Below, one piece after another: positions 1 through 11,155 of a stretch of 64,000 bases of DNA (positions are counted from its first letter, which is position 1; every line of letters starts with the position of its first letter). The DNA lies in assembly GCA_963846855.1 (NCBI GenBank), contig CAWJXK010000003.1:229624-293623 (forward strand), given 5' to 3'. The DNA is from CAIWHR01 sp963846855. Lineage in GTDB: Bacteria; Pseudomonadota; Gammaproteobacteria; Burkholderiales; Casimicrobiaceae. The notes under the pieces are model-generated. The model saw only the letters and a list, made by a program, of their open reading frames with translations. It had not been told where the DNA came from and did not search any database. The translations under genes and the position numbers were made by a program.

Positions 1-302
1 GCGAGAGTTTCTTCAACCAACGCTGCATCAGCGAGTGCTCGCTTCCCTGTATTGCAGACGATTCTGGAGGCATTCACGGCGCGGATCAAGGCAGCGGACA
101 CCCGGGCACCTCCTCGCCGCGGCCGGCAGCCGCCTAGCCATGCCTGTTGCCGCGGCCGGCCGTCGAACCCACGCAATGGGTGCCGATGGCCGCCCGATCC
201 CTCCGCGCCCGACGCGTTCCCTTTGATCCAGATCGCAATCCCGTGCGTGCGAAGCGGGTCGATCCGGCGGATAATTGACGTCCCTTTTCCGGAGGTCGGA
301 CC
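1..302. other. Upstream region, no gene recognised
   Basis: The short open frames here have no recognisable protein features and look like by-products of high GC. The only clear signal is a GGAGG ribosome binding site a few bases before the thiolase start at 303. The promoter of the thiolase gene probably lies here, but I cannot place it. Confidence 0.5.
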
Positions 303-1493
303 ATGAGTGAGCAACGGGAAGTCGTCATTCTGAGTGGAGTGCGCACCGCCATCGGCGATTACGGCGGCAGCCTCAAGGACATCTCGCCGAGCGAGCTCGC
401 CGCGCGCGTCGTCAAGGAGGCCGTGAGCCGCGCCAAGATCGATCCGAAGACGGTCGGCCAATGCGTTATCGGCCATGTCATCCACACCGAGCCGAAGGAC
501 ATGTACATCTCGCGGCTCGCGTGCGTGAACGGCGGGCTGCCGCACGACGTGGGCGCGTTCACCGTCAACCGGCTCTGCGGCAGCGGCATGCAGGCGATCG
601 TCTCCGCGGCGCAGTACATCATGCTCGGCGAGACCGACACCGCGGTCGCCGGCGGCGCGGAGAGCATGAGCCGCGCGGCGTACGCGTCGCTGACGCAGCG
701 CTGGGGCGCACGGATGGGCGACTCGAAGATGATGGACATGATGGTGGGCGCGCTGACCGATCCGTTCGACACCGTGCACATGGGAGTCACCGCCGAGAAC
801 GTCGCGTCGAAATGCAGCATCACGCGCGAACAGCAGGACACGTTCGCCGTCGAGAGCCACAAGCGTGCCGCGGCGGCGATCGCCGCCGGCAATTTCAAGA
901 CGCAGATCCTGCCGATCGAGCTCAAGAGCAAGAAGGGCACGGTGGTGTTCGAGACCGACGAGCACGTGCGCGCCGACTCCTCGATGGAAGGAATGGCCAA
1001 GCTCAAGGCCGTCTTCATCAAGGAAAACGGCAGCGTCACCGCGGGCAACGCTTCCGGAATCAACGACGCCGCAGCGGCCGTCGTGCTGATGGAGAAATCC
1101 GCGGCGGCGAAGGCCGGACTGAAGCCGATGGCGCGCCTCGTCTCCTACGGTCATGCCGGCATCGACCCGAAGATCATGGGGCTCGGCCCCGTCACCGCGG
1201 TGAAAAACGCTCTCGCGAAGGCAGGATTGAAGCTCTCCGACATCGACGTGATCGAATCGAACGAGGCGTTTGCGGCACAGGCGCTCGGCGTGGCGAAGGA
1301 GCTCGGCTTCGACGCCGCGAAGGTCAACCCGAACGGCGGCGCAGTGGGAATGGGTCACCCGATCGGCGCGACCGGCGCGATCTTGACGGTGAAGGCATTG
1401 TACGAGCTGCACCGTACCGGCAAGCGTTACGGGCTCATCACGATGTGCATCGGCGGCGGGCAGGGCATCGCCGCGATCATCGAGCGGCTGTAG
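303..1493 (+). CDS. Acetyl-CoA C-acyltransferase (thiolase)
   Basis: A 396-residue thiolase, the usual full length. It should catalyse reversible thiolytic cleavage or Claisen condensation of acyl-CoAs in the cytoplasm. The nucleophilic Cys92 lies in NRLCGSGMQAI, and the C-terminal His352 (GMGHPIGATGA) and Cys382 (CIGGGQG) complete the catalytic set. The ATG has a GGAGG site just upstream. It stands alone, with a terminator about 240 bases downstream, so it is probably monocistronic. It could be biosynthetic (acetoacetyl-CoA thiolase, PhaA/BktB-like) or degradative; the sequence does not settle chain-length specificity, and no phaB or fadB neighbour helps. Confidence 0.93.
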   Translation: MSEQREVVILSGVRTAIGDYGGSLKDISPSELAARVVKEAVSRAKIDPKTVGQCVIGHVIHTEPKDMYISRLACVNGGLPHDVGAFTVNRLCGSGMQAIVSAAQYIMLGETDTAVAGGAESMSRAAYASLTQRWGARMGDSKMMDMMVGALTDPFDTVHMGVTAENVASKCSITREQQDTFAVESHKRAAAAIAAGNFKTQILPIELKSKKGTVVFETDEHVRADSSMEGMAKLKAVFIKENGSVTAGNASGINDAAAAVVLMEKSAAAKAGLKPMARLVSYGHAGIDPKIMGLGPVTAVKNALAKAGLKLSDIDVIESNEAFAAQALGVAKELGFDAAKVNPNGGAVGMGHPIGATGAILTVKALYELHRTGKRYGLITMCIGGGQGIAAIIERL

Positions 1494-1529
1494 CGGCGCG
1501 AGCGGCGAGCAGTGGCCCGGGCCGAAGGC

Positions 1530-1711
1530 GCGGGGATGCGAGCATGTGCGAGTCGCGTTCAGAGGGCGACAACGCCACCATTGCCACCCCCAACCGTCAA
1601 GGAGGCCGAACCACGCCGCGCCGCGGCAAGGGGATGCGAGCAAACGCGAGTCGACGCATGAGGCCGACAACGCGACCGCCGCGAACTTGAACCGTCGAGG
1701 AGGCCGAGCAA
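1530..1711. repeat. Imperfect tandem duplication of about 80 bp
   Basis: Two related copies, about 1532-1612 and 1630-1711. Both start with GGGGATGCGAGCA, continue with a GCGAGTCG-like block and a GGCC/GGCGACAACGC block, and end with AACCGTC(A/G)AGGAGGCCGA. The middle of each copy has diverged. They fill the space between the thiolase stop and its terminator. No function is evident. Confidence 0.7.
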
Positions 1712-1730
1712 TCGCGTTCCCGTAACAAGA

Positions 1731-1760
1731 AGCCCCGCGGACGGTCGCGGGGCTTTTTCT
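1731..1760 (+). terminator. Rho-independent terminator
   Basis: A perfect 9-bp stem, AGCCCCGCG / CGCGGGGCT, with a short loop, followed directly by TTTTTCTT. It is well placed to end the thiolase transcript and insulate the next gene. Confidence 0.85.
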
Positions 1761-1840
1761 TGGTGCCCGTTTTCACGTCGGAAGTCTGTTGACAATCGTG
1801 GGCCGCGGTACTTCAATGGCGTCCTCGAGGAGGATGCCCA

Positions 1841-2359
1841 ATGAATTTCGCGAACTCGTGGACCCGGGCCGCACTTGTCGCAGCGTCGCTTGCGCTGTTC
1901 GTTTCGTCAAGCGTCGAGGCTGCCGACGGAAGCGCCAGCGGCACCTTGACCTACAAGAGCAAGGGGGCGCCGATCACCGTCGCGCTGAAATACGTGTGGC
2001 TGGTCAAGGGTCCGGACGCCATCGACCCGAAAACGACCATCCGGCATCTGATTTTCTCCGCCACCGACATCGGCGCCAAGGTCGCCGCGTGCAAGACCAT
2101 GAGTTGCACGGATGCCGACCTCGGGAGCGGCATGACGATCGACCTCGGCTCGGGCCCGCGACTCAACTACTGGGTCTCGCTCAACGATCAACGCGTCCAG
2201 TACTCCGGCACGGCGATGCCGGATGCGCTCAAGCTCGCGACGGACACGCCGGGGCGCCTGGCCGGAAAGCTGACCATCGACGACAGCGCCGCAGGTGGGG
2301 CGAAGGTCGATGTCGAATTCGACGCGCCGCTGCTGCAGGAGCTGAAGCTCGCGCGATGA
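1841..2359 (+). CDS. Exported protein of unknown function
   Basis: 172 residues. The N-terminus is a clear Sec signal peptide: a positively charged start, a hydrophobic stretch at about residues 10-25, and a cut probably after SSVEA. The mature part looks like a small soluble beta-rich periplasmic protein with two nearby cysteines (KTMSC region, about residues 84-89). A GAGGAGG site lies just before the ATG. I do not recognise the family. It is followed after about 110 bases by another small exported protein, but nothing shows that they work together. Confidence 0.75.
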   Translation: MNFANSWTRAALVAASLALFVSSSVEAADGSASGTLTYKSKGAPITVALKYVWLVKGPDAIDPKTTIRHLIFSATDIGAKVAACKTMSCTDADLGSGMTIDLGSGPRLNYWVSLNDQRVQYSGTAMPDALKLATDTPGRLAGKLTIDDSAAGGAKVDVEFDAPLLQELKLAR

Positions 2360-2472
2360 CGCGAGCGCGCGCCAAGTAGCACCCGCGCGTCGCCGCTGCG
2401 CGAGCGGGCAAGTAGAATCGCATCCGGACGCTTCGGGCGATCGACACCGGGCGCCACTCAAGGGAGAACCCA

Positions 2473-2993
2473 ATGCAATTCGTGAAGAAGGTGGTGCCGT
2501 TCATCGCAGGATTGGCCGTGCTCACGGGCATCGCGCCCATTGCGGCAGCTGCGAATGACGCCGCGGCCACGATCCGCGCCAACACGGCGGCCTGGGTCAA
2601 GGCCTACAACGCGGGCAACGCGGATGCCATCGTCCCGCTGTATGCCGAAGATGCGGTGGTCATGCCGCCCGGGGCAGCGTCGCTCCGCGGTCACGCCGCG
2701 ATCAAAGAATTCCTCGTGAAGGACATCGCCGGCGCAAAGGCGGCCGGCGTCGCTTCGTCCTCACCGGAAAGGACGACGTCGGCATCTCGGGCGATCTCGC
2801 CTGGCACTCCGGCACGTTCTCGGTGACCGACAAGGCCGGCAAGACGGTCGACACGGGCAAGTATCTGGAGGTTTCGCGCAAGAAAGACGGCAAGTGGCAC
2901 GTCATCCGCGACACGTGGAACTCGGATGCACCGCCCCCGGCTCCGGCCGCAGCGCCAACTCCCGCAGCCGCGCCCGCAGCTCCGAAAAAATAA
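2473..2993 (+). pseudogene. SnoaL/NTF2-like exported protein, frameshifted
   Basis: Read across one shift this is a complete small exported NTF2-like (SnoaL/DUF4440) protein. There is a signal peptide to about residue 25 (PIAAAAN), then the typical WVKAYNAGNADAIVPLYAED motif that starts the cone-shaped fold. The original frame breaks near 2750. The remaining C-terminal half, LTGKDDVGISGDLAW to a Pro/Ala-rich tail ending in PAAPKK, is in another frame and stops at 2993. One missing base near 2748-2751 explains it. Such proteins are ketosteroid-isomerase-like; the substrate is unknown. The break may be a sequencing error rather than real decay. Confidence 0.75.
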
Positions 2994-3023
2994 TCGGGAA
3001 CGCACGCAATTAGCAGGACTCGC

Positions 3024-3047
3024 GAATGGCCCCGACCGGGGCCATTC
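3024..3047. terminator. Terminator-like hairpin between convergent genes
   Basis: A perfect 10-bp stem, GAATGGCCCC / GGGGCCATTC, with a 4-base loop. It lies between the convergent SnoaL-like gene and the cupin gene and probably serves both directions, although the T tract is weak. Confidence 0.6.
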
Positions 3048-3080
3048 GTTGGGGTGGCAACCGTCGGCAATCGCGGAGCG

Positions 3081-3575
3081 CTACTTCACCCCGGACTTCG
3101 CACCCGGCTCGGGGTGAATGTTGTCGACCCAATGCACCTCTTCCGGATTGGGCTCGACGTTGGGCAGATCGAGATTGACGACGACCGGCTCCTGGCCGCT
3201 GCGGCAGAGCACGCAGGACAGCGGCTCGTCGTCGCTCGCGTTGATTTCCTGATGCGGGACGAAGGGTGGGATGTAGATGAAGTCCCCCGGCCCCGCCTCG
3301 GCCACGAACTCGAGACGATCGCCCCATCTCATCCGCGCGCGCCCGCTGACCACGTAGATCACGCTCTCGACCGGACCGTGATGGTGCGCGCCGGTCTTCG
3401 CCTTCGGATGGATCACCACGGTACCCGCCCAGATCTTTTCGGCGCCGGCACGCGCATGCGTGATCGCCGCCGCGCGATTCATTCCCGGCGTCTGCGGCGT
3501 GTTGGTGTCGAGCTCACCCGCCTTGACGACGCGAACGCCGCGCAGGCGCCATTTTGATCCGCTGGCGTCGGTCAT
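3081..3575 (-). CDS. Cupin-domain protein
   Basis: 164 residues with one central cupin barrel. Metal-binding motif 1 is GAHHHGPVESVIYVVSG (His64, His66, Glu70) and motif 2 contains PPFVPHQE (His108). This supports a small metal-binding cupin, a dioxygenase or isomerase or a non-enzymatic sensor; the sequence gives no substrate. Its ATG overlaps the stop of the upstream Bug-receptor remnant (ATGA), so the two were once translationally coupled. That hints at a role in metabolism of an organic acid taken up through the receptor system (inference). Confidence 0.85.
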   Translation of the reverse strand: MTDASGSKWRLRGVRVVKAGELDTNTPQTPGMNRAAAITHARAGAEKIWAGTVVIHPKAKTGAHHHGPVESVIYVVSGRARMRWGDRLEFVAEAGPGDFIYIPPFVPHQEINASDDEPLSCVLCRSGQEPVVVNLDLPNVEPNPEEVHWVDNIHPEPGAKSGVK

Positions 3576-3943
3576 TTGGCGAGTCCCAGCGTCCTCGCGG
3601 AATTCAGGTATTCCTGCGAGCGCTCTTTCATGAACGCGGGCACCATTTCCAGCGCGATGTCGGTGACTTCGAAGCCGCTCTCCTGCATCCGCTTGCGAAG
3701 TTCGGGATCCTTGTTGAGCGCGTCCATCATGTCGGAGACCCGCGTCGATTTCGGCACGCCGATGCCGCGGTGGGCGCCGTCGACCCAGTTGAGCCCGAGC
3801 TCGCGAAACGAACGATCGTGTAGCCGTCGCCCGGCGCGAACGGGACGACGTACTGGACCGCCTTGTCCGGATAGGCCTGCGCGAGCGTCGAGAATGCGAG
3901 CGCGGCCATCGCGGCGGCATGACGAACGGTGTCTCGGGGTCAT
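3572..3943 (-). pseudogene. Remnant of Bug/TctC-family solute receptor
   Basis: Two ends of a tripartite-tricarboxylate-type periplasmic receptor survive. One is the N-terminus, a signal peptide followed by YPDKAVQYVVPFAPG. The other is the C-terminal lobe, from ELGLNWVDGAHRGIGVPKST to EYLNSARTLGLAK. The middle of the protein (normally about 200 residues) is missing and the two parts lie in different frames, so this is a genuine internal deletion plus frameshifts, not one base error. Intact members bind carboxylates such as citrate or aromatic acids. No TctA/TctB partner lies nearby. Confidence 0.85.
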
Positions 3944-4181
3944 TGCGATTCCAGGTGAGGATCGGGAGGATGAGCGCGGGCCGGTAGGGAACGAACGGGA
4001 TTTCACACCTGCCGCGACCGCTCCGCAAGGGGGGTGGCGCCGCTCACCCGCGCAGGGTGCTGTCAAGCCGGGGATTGCGCGAGCCCGCCATGCGCGCATA
4101 ATTTTGGCGACCGTGCACGACGAGGCGGGCAATCGACGTACCGTTTCGGCCCCGCGCCGCGGCACCTGACAGGAGGATCCC

Positions 4182-4595
4182 ATGAGCAACCGATTGCGCA
4201 AGGTGGACTACTTCTACACGATGCTCCCGAATCGCGCCGGACAGGGCGCGAAGATCATGGATGCGCTGGCAAGGGACGGCGTCAACCTGTTGGCGTTCTC
4301 CGGATTCCCGAGCGGGAAGGGCGCGCAGCTCGACCTCGTTCCCGAGGATTCGTCCAAGCTCCGCCGCGCCGCGAAGAAGCTCGGCGTCAAATTGAGCAAG
4401 AAGAAGAGTGGATTCCTGTACCACGGCGCCGACAAGGTCGGGGCCATGACGAAAATTCTCGACGCGCTCGCGGCGGCGCGCATCAACGTGACGGCGGTCG
4501 ATGCGGTGACGAGCGGCGGCGGACGCTTCGGCGCGATCTTCTGGGTCAAGCAGAAGGCCGTGGCGAAAGCCTCGAGAGTCCTGCGCGCGCGCTGA
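4182..4595 (+). CDS. Tandem ACT-domain protein
   Basis: 137 residues. There appear to be two ACT-like halves: YFYTMLPNRAGQGAKIMDAL (about residues 10-29) and YHGADKVGAMTKILDALAAA (about 80-99), each followed by a LLAF or VTAVDAV strand. Stand-alone ACT proteins usually bind amino acids or other small ligands and regulate enzymes. An AGGAGG site lies seven bases before the ATG. The gene is convergent with metH (72 bases apart), which may be chance. Confidence 0.8.
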   Translation: MSNRLRKVDYFYTMLPNRAGQGAKIMDALARDGVNLLAFSGFPSGKGAQLDLVPEDSSKLRRAAKKLGVKLSKKKSGFLYHGADKVGAMTKILDALAAARINVTAVDAVTSGGGRFGAIFWVKQKAVAKASRVLRAR

Positions 4596-4667
4596 AGCCC
4601 GTCGCCCGATCGCGCGCGGCAGCGACTGATCCGGATCCGTTCCGGCGCGGGCGCCTGCGCGCGGCGG

Positions 4668-7337
<2,670 letters not shown>

Positions 7338-7467
7338 GGCTTCGGCATCGCTGTTCGGATTCGCTCTCCCGCGTGCGGGAAAGGATGGAAATGGGGTCGG
7401 GACAGGCGAAAACGGCCCGTCGCGCGACCATCGTCCCCGCGCACGGGGGCGAGGCAAGGTCGCGTGG

Positions 7468-8505
7468 CTACGCCGCCTCCGCCAGGTCCTCGCGCCGCCG
7501 CGCGCGCGGCGGAAGACTCTTCACCGCTTCGGCGATCGCGCGGATGTGCGCGGGCGTCGTGCCGCAGCAGCCGCCGACGAGATTGACGAAGCCGCTCTTC
7601 GCGAAATCCTCGATCAGCCGCGCCGTCTCGACGGGCGTCTCGTCGTAACCGGTGTCGGACATCGGGTTCGGCAGGCCCGCGTTCGGGTAGCAGGAAACGT
7701 AGGTGTCCGCGACCCGCGCCATCTCCTCGATGTACGGTCGCATCAGCGCGGCGCCGAGCGAGCAGTTGATGCCGACCGCGAGCGGGCGGATGTGGCGGAC
7801 CGAATTCCAGAACGCCTCGGTGGTCTGCCCGGACAGCGTGCGCCCCGACGCATCGGTGATCGTCCCCGACACGACGACGGGAAGCCGCTGCCCCGCACGG
7901 GTGAAGAAATCATCCAGCGCGAAGAGCGCCGCCTTGCCGTTCAGCGTATCGAAGATCGTCTCGACCAGGAAGAGATCCACGCCGCCCTCGGCGAGCGCCT
8001 CGATCGCTTCGCCATACGCGGCGACGAGCTCGTCGAACGAGACGTTGCGGGCGCCCGGATCGTTGACGTCCGGCGAGATCGACGCGGTGCGGTTGGTCGG
8101 CCCGAGCGCGCCTGCGACGAAGCGCGGCCGGTCCGGCGTCTTCGCGGTCCACGCGTCGGCGCATTCGCGTGCGATCCGCGCCGCGGCGACGTTGATCTCG
8201 CGCACGCGGTCCTGCAGCCGGTAATCGGCCTGCGCGATCGACGTCGCGTTGAACGTGTTGGTCTCGATGATGTCGGCGCCGGCCTCGAGATAGGCGTCGT
8301 GGATCGCGCGGATCACGTCGGGCCGCGTCAGCACCAGCAGATCGTTGTCGCCCTTGAGATCGTGCGAATGGCCGGCGAAGCAGGTGCCGCGGTACTCGGC
8401 CTCGCCCAGCCGGTAGCCCTGGATCATCGTGCCGGTCGCCCCGTCGAGGACGAGGATGCGCTTTTCCAGCAGGGCTTCGAGTTGCGCGGTGCGATCCGGT
8501 TGCAT
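7468..8505 (-). CDS. metH: Methionine synthase, homocysteine-binding subunit
   Basis: 345 residues matching the N-terminal zinc/homocysteine domain of MetH. It starts ILVLDGATGTMIQGYRL, and the zinc-binding cysteines lie in GINCSLGA and GGCCGTTP. It should pass homocysteine thiolate to the cobalamin subunit encoded 130 bases downstream. The two-gene form is common in Burkholderiales. The start is the ATG at 8505; the longer open frame upstream does not resemble the family. The shared intergenic region with the divergent rhodanese gene (about 160 bases) should hold the promoters; I see no B12 or SAH riboswitch core there. Confidence 0.94.
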   Translation of the reverse strand: MQPDRTAQLEALLEKRILVLDGATGTMIQGYRLGEAEYRGTCFAGHSHDLKGDNDLLVLTRPDVIRAIHDAYLEAGADIIETNTFNATSIAQADYRLQDRVREINVAAARIARECADAWTAKTPDRPRFVAGALGPTNRTASISPDVNDPGARNVSFDELVAAYGEAIEALAEGGVDLFLVETIFDTLNGKAALFALDDFFTRAGQRLPVVVSGTITDASGRTLSGQTTEAFWNSVRHIRPLAVGINCSLGAALMRPYIEEMARVADTYVSCYPNAGLPNPMSDTGYDETPVETARLIEDFAKSGFVNLVGGCCGTTPAHIRAIAEAVKSLPPRARRREDLAEAA

Positions 8506-8667
8506 GGCGGTCTGTTTCCGACGAGTTGACCGGCCGCGGGCGGCGGGCCGGATGGAAATTCTAACATCGCCCCCGGGGGATTCGGCCGACGCCGCCCTTC
8601 CCAGCCGGTTATATGGACGTCGCGCAAAGTGATAACGGATGGGCGCCGCCCGTGCTAGATTTGCCGG

Positions 8668-9054
8668 ATGAAGCACCTCAAGCCAAAAGAGGCCTACCAG
8701 TTTCTCCAGGAGAATCCGTCCGCGGTGTTCGTCGACTGCCGCAGCGAGATGGAGTTCTACTTCGTCGGTCACCCGACCGGCGCGCAGCACGTCGCCTGGA
8801 ACGACGGGCCGGACTGGGAGATCAATCCGCATTTCGTCGGTCAGGTGAAGAAGGTGACGAGCATGAACCGCCCGGTGGTGCTGATCTGCCGCAGTGGCCA
8901 TCGCTCGATCGACGCGGGCATCGCGCTCGAGAACGCGGGCTTCACCGAGGTTTACAACGTCCTCGAAGGATTCGAAGGCCCGCTCGACGAGGAGCATCAC
9001 CGCGGGACCCACTCCGGATGGCGGATGGAAGGCCTGCCGTGGGAGCAACTCTAG
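8668..9054 (+). CDS. Rhodanese-like sulfurtransferase
   Basis: 128 residues, a single rhodanese domain. FVDCRSEMEFYFVGHPTGA is the typical start of the fold, and the active-site loop is LICRSGHRS with Cys74. The Cys accepts a sulfane sulfur as a persulfide. Single-domain rhodaneses act in sulfur transfer or detoxification; the acceptor is not known. It is divergent from metH, so a link with sulfur amino-acid metabolism is possible but unproven. Confidence 0.9.
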   Translation: MKHLKPKEAYQFLQENPSAVFVDCRSEMEFYFVGHPTGAQHVAWNDGPDWEINPHFVGQVKKVTSMNRPVVLICRSGHRSIDAGIALENAGFTEVYNVLEGFEGPLDEEHHRGTHSGWRMEGLPWEQL

Positions 9055-9140
9055 CCGCCTGATCCGCCGCCCCGGGCCGACGCGGGCGCGCGTCGATTTC
9101 GGGGCACAATACCGGCGTCGCGACATGATGCCGGTTCCCG

Positions 9141-9899
9141 ATGGCCGCCTACGGCCGAGTCTGCACGCTCTTCTACGACGCCGACAAGCCGCGCGCCTCC
9201 GACACCGAAGCCGCTTGGTACGCGCAGCGGCTGCCGCGTGACGCGGGGCCGTCGCTCGAAGTGATGTCGGGCTCCGGCCGGCTGCTGATTCCCTTGATGC
9301 GGCTGGGACTCAACGTCCACGGCGTCGACGCGTCGCCGGCGATGCTCGCGAGCTGTGAAGCGCGGCTCGGGGCGGCAGCGCTGACGACGCCGCTGTTCCG
9401 GCAGGACGCTGTCACGCTCAACCTGCCTTTTCGCTACGCCGCCGCGTTCGTTGCCGCCGGATCGTTCCAGCTCCTGGTCGACCCGATCGCCGCGCAGAAG
9501 GCGCTCGAGCGCATTCGCGCGCACCTCGTCGCTCCCGGCGTGCTGCTGATGGACCTCTACGTCCCCGCCGAAGCCGCGCATCCGCCCGGCGCGCCGGTCG
9601 TCCACGTGCAGACCGTCACGCTGCCCGACGGGACGAAGATCGCGCGCCGGTCCGAGACGGCCGTCGACGCCGAGGGCAGGCGTATCGACATCCGGAGCCG
9701 CTACGAGCAGCGCCAACGCACGACGGTCATCGCCCGCGAGGACGAGACGCTCGCGCTGACGTGGTACACCGAGGAGGAGATCGTCGCGCTGCTCCGCGAC
9801 GCGGGGTATCGCGATGTGACCATCGGCCCGCCGGCGCGGCAGGTGGACGACGAGGCGGCGGAGGGCGAAAGGCGATTTTCGGTCAGCGCGTCGGCGTGA
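9141..9899 (+). CDS. SAM-dependent methyltransferase
   Basis: 252 residues with a class I methyltransferase fold. The SAM-binding motif I is LEVMSGSGRLLIPLMRLG, followed by the acidic end of strand 2 in VHGVDASPAML. The C-terminal half contains LTWYTEEEIVALLRDAGY, seen in many small-molecule methyltransferases. The substrate is unknown. Its 3' end overlaps the convergent GNAT gene by 17 bases. Confidence 0.85.
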   Translation: MAAYGRVCTLFYDADKPRASDTEAAWYAQRLPRDAGPSLEVMSGSGRLLIPLMRLGLNVHGVDASPAMLASCEARLGAAALTTPLFRQDAVTLNLPFRYAAAFVAAGSFQLLVDPIAAQKALERIRAHLVAPGVLLMDLYVPAEAAHPPGAPVVHVQTVTLPDGTKIARRSETAVDAEGRRIDIRSRYEQRQRTTVIAREDETLALTWYTEEEIVALLRDAGYRDVTIGPPARQVDDEAAEGERRFSVSASA

Positions 9900-10407
9900 C
9901 CGCGATCGGCCGGTCGAGGGACAGCGACATGTACACCACGCCCGGAAGCGGATTGTCGTAGTAGGGCGCGCAGGCGCTAAACCCCAGCGCGCCGTAGAGA
10001 GCGCGCGCGGCTTGCATCCAGTCGAGCGTGTCGAGCTTGAGCTCGGCGTATCCGATCGCGCGCGCGTCGGCGACGAGCCGCTCGGCGAGGCGCTGTCCCC
10101 AGCCCGCATTGCGCGCCGCCGGCCGGACGTAGAGCCGTTTCACTTCGCCCACGCTGGCAGCAGCATCGCCATCGACCGCGTCGAGCGGACGCAGCGCAAT
10201 GCAGCCGAACGCTTCGCCCGGAAGCCCGGCGAGCAGCAGCCGGCCGCGCGGGCGCGCGTAGGCCCCGGGCAGCGTCGCGAGCTCCTCGTCGAAACCCTGG
10301 AAGCAGAGGTCGACACCGAGCCACCGCGCGTATTCGACGAACAAGGCGCGAGCCTGCGCCACGTCGTCCGGTGTCGTTGCCTCGTGAATCGTCGCCTGGG
10401 CGCTCAT
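9883..10407 (-). CDS. GNAT-family N-acetyltransferase
   Basis: 174 residues. The acetyl-CoA-binding region is VKRLYVRPAARNAGWGQRL (Q/RxxGxG/A-like loop), and the C-terminal strand has ALYGALGFSACAPYYDNP. This is the standard single GNAT domain. The substrate may be an amino acid, amine or protein N-terminus. The ATG at 10407 is preferred; a start eight codons upstream is possible. Confidence 0.85.
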   Translation of the reverse strand: MSAQATIHEATTPDDVAQARALFVEYARWLGVDLCFQGFDEELATLPGAYARPRGRLLLAGLPGEAFGCIALRPLDAVDGDAAASVGEVKRLYVRPAARNAGWGQRLAERLVADARAIGYAELKLDTLDWMQAARALYGALGFSACAPYYDNPLPGVVYMSLSLDRPIAVTPTR

Positions 10408-10457
10408 CGTGATCGGATCACGCAGCGGCATGCGATTGACTTGCGCCCAAATCCCGC

Positions 10458-11111
10458 TCAGCCCGCCGGTTTGTCGCAGCTGCCAATTCGCAATTCGCTG
10501 CCCGGGTACGCCGACGACAATTCCTTGATCCGGGCGGCCGCGCCGGTCTGCGGATCGCGAACGACCAGCGTCGTCTGAATGACGGTCTGCTGCCGGGGTG
10601 CCACCTTGACGCCATTGATGCCGCGTTTCGTCAGTGCCGACTGCTGGGCATTGGCGGCGTCCTCGGTGCGCCACGCGCCGAGGGCGATCGCGAAGCGCTG
10701 GGCGCCGCCGTCGACCACGAAGGCGTCGCTGAGCCCGTCCGCCTTCAATTCGTCGAGACGCTTGCCGGCAGCGGCCTTGGTCGGGAATGGCGGAATGAAG
10801 GTCCAGAATGCCATCGGCGCGTCGACCTTCTTCTGTGTGACGAGCTTGCCGAGGCCGAGCGGATCGAGGTCGGCGAGCGCTCGCGCGCGGTCGCCGTCGG
10901 AGAACGGTCCCCATTCGAGGCAGACGTCGGCGAGCGACGCGGCCTTGGCCGGCCCGAGCGCCGCCACTTCCTGCGGCGTCAGCAGCTTTATCTTGTCCGG
11001 CTGGATCTGCTGCGTGATCCGGAAGGTCTCGCCACCGCTCGCGCCGTCGAGGTAGATGAACCCGAGCAGCGTCAGGTTGGCGAGGACGAGGAGGATGACG
11101 ACGGTTCGCAT
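10458..11111 (-). CDS. SPOR-domain membrane protein
   Basis: 217 residues. One N-terminal membrane helix (TVVILLVLANLTLLGFIYL) is followed by a periplasmic linker and a C-terminal SPOR domain (about residues 105-175, AFWTFIPPFPTKAAAGKR to ALTKRGINGVKVAP). SPOR domains bind denuded peptidoglycan, often at the division septum. It follows coaX closely, the order seen after birA and coaX in many betaproteobacteria, so it is probably the last gene of that operon. The ATG at 11111 is chosen over a TTG four codons earlier. Confidence 0.85.
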   Translation of the reverse strand: MRTVVILLVLANLTLLGFIYLDGASGGETFRITQQIQPDKIKLLTPQEVAALGPAKAASLADVCLEWGPFSDGDRARALADLDPLGLGKLVTQKKVDAPMAFWTFIPPFPTKAAAGKRLDELKADGLSDAFVVDGGAQRFAIALGAWRTEDAANAQQSALTKRGINGVKVAPRQQTVIQTTLVVRDPQTGAAARIKELSSAYPGSELRIGSCDKPAG

Positions 11112-11155
11112 ATGGATTGACAAGCAATTGCCGTGCGCGCCGCAGCGGCGCCGCG

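Noticed and set aside
461..1690. A 409-codon frame overlapping the thiolase gene
   Set aside because: Same-strand shadow in another frame, extremely Arg/His-rich, and the thiolase motifs are all in the 303 frame.
3096..4028. A 315-codon cupin with a long N-terminal extension
   Set aside because: The first 151 codons run through the Bug-receptor remnant in the wrong frame; the cupin starts at the ATG at 3575.
8506..8667. B12 or SAH riboswitch before metH
   Set aside because: I looked for the B12 core (CCGGTGCAA and B12 box) and for the SAH motif and found neither in the divergent region.
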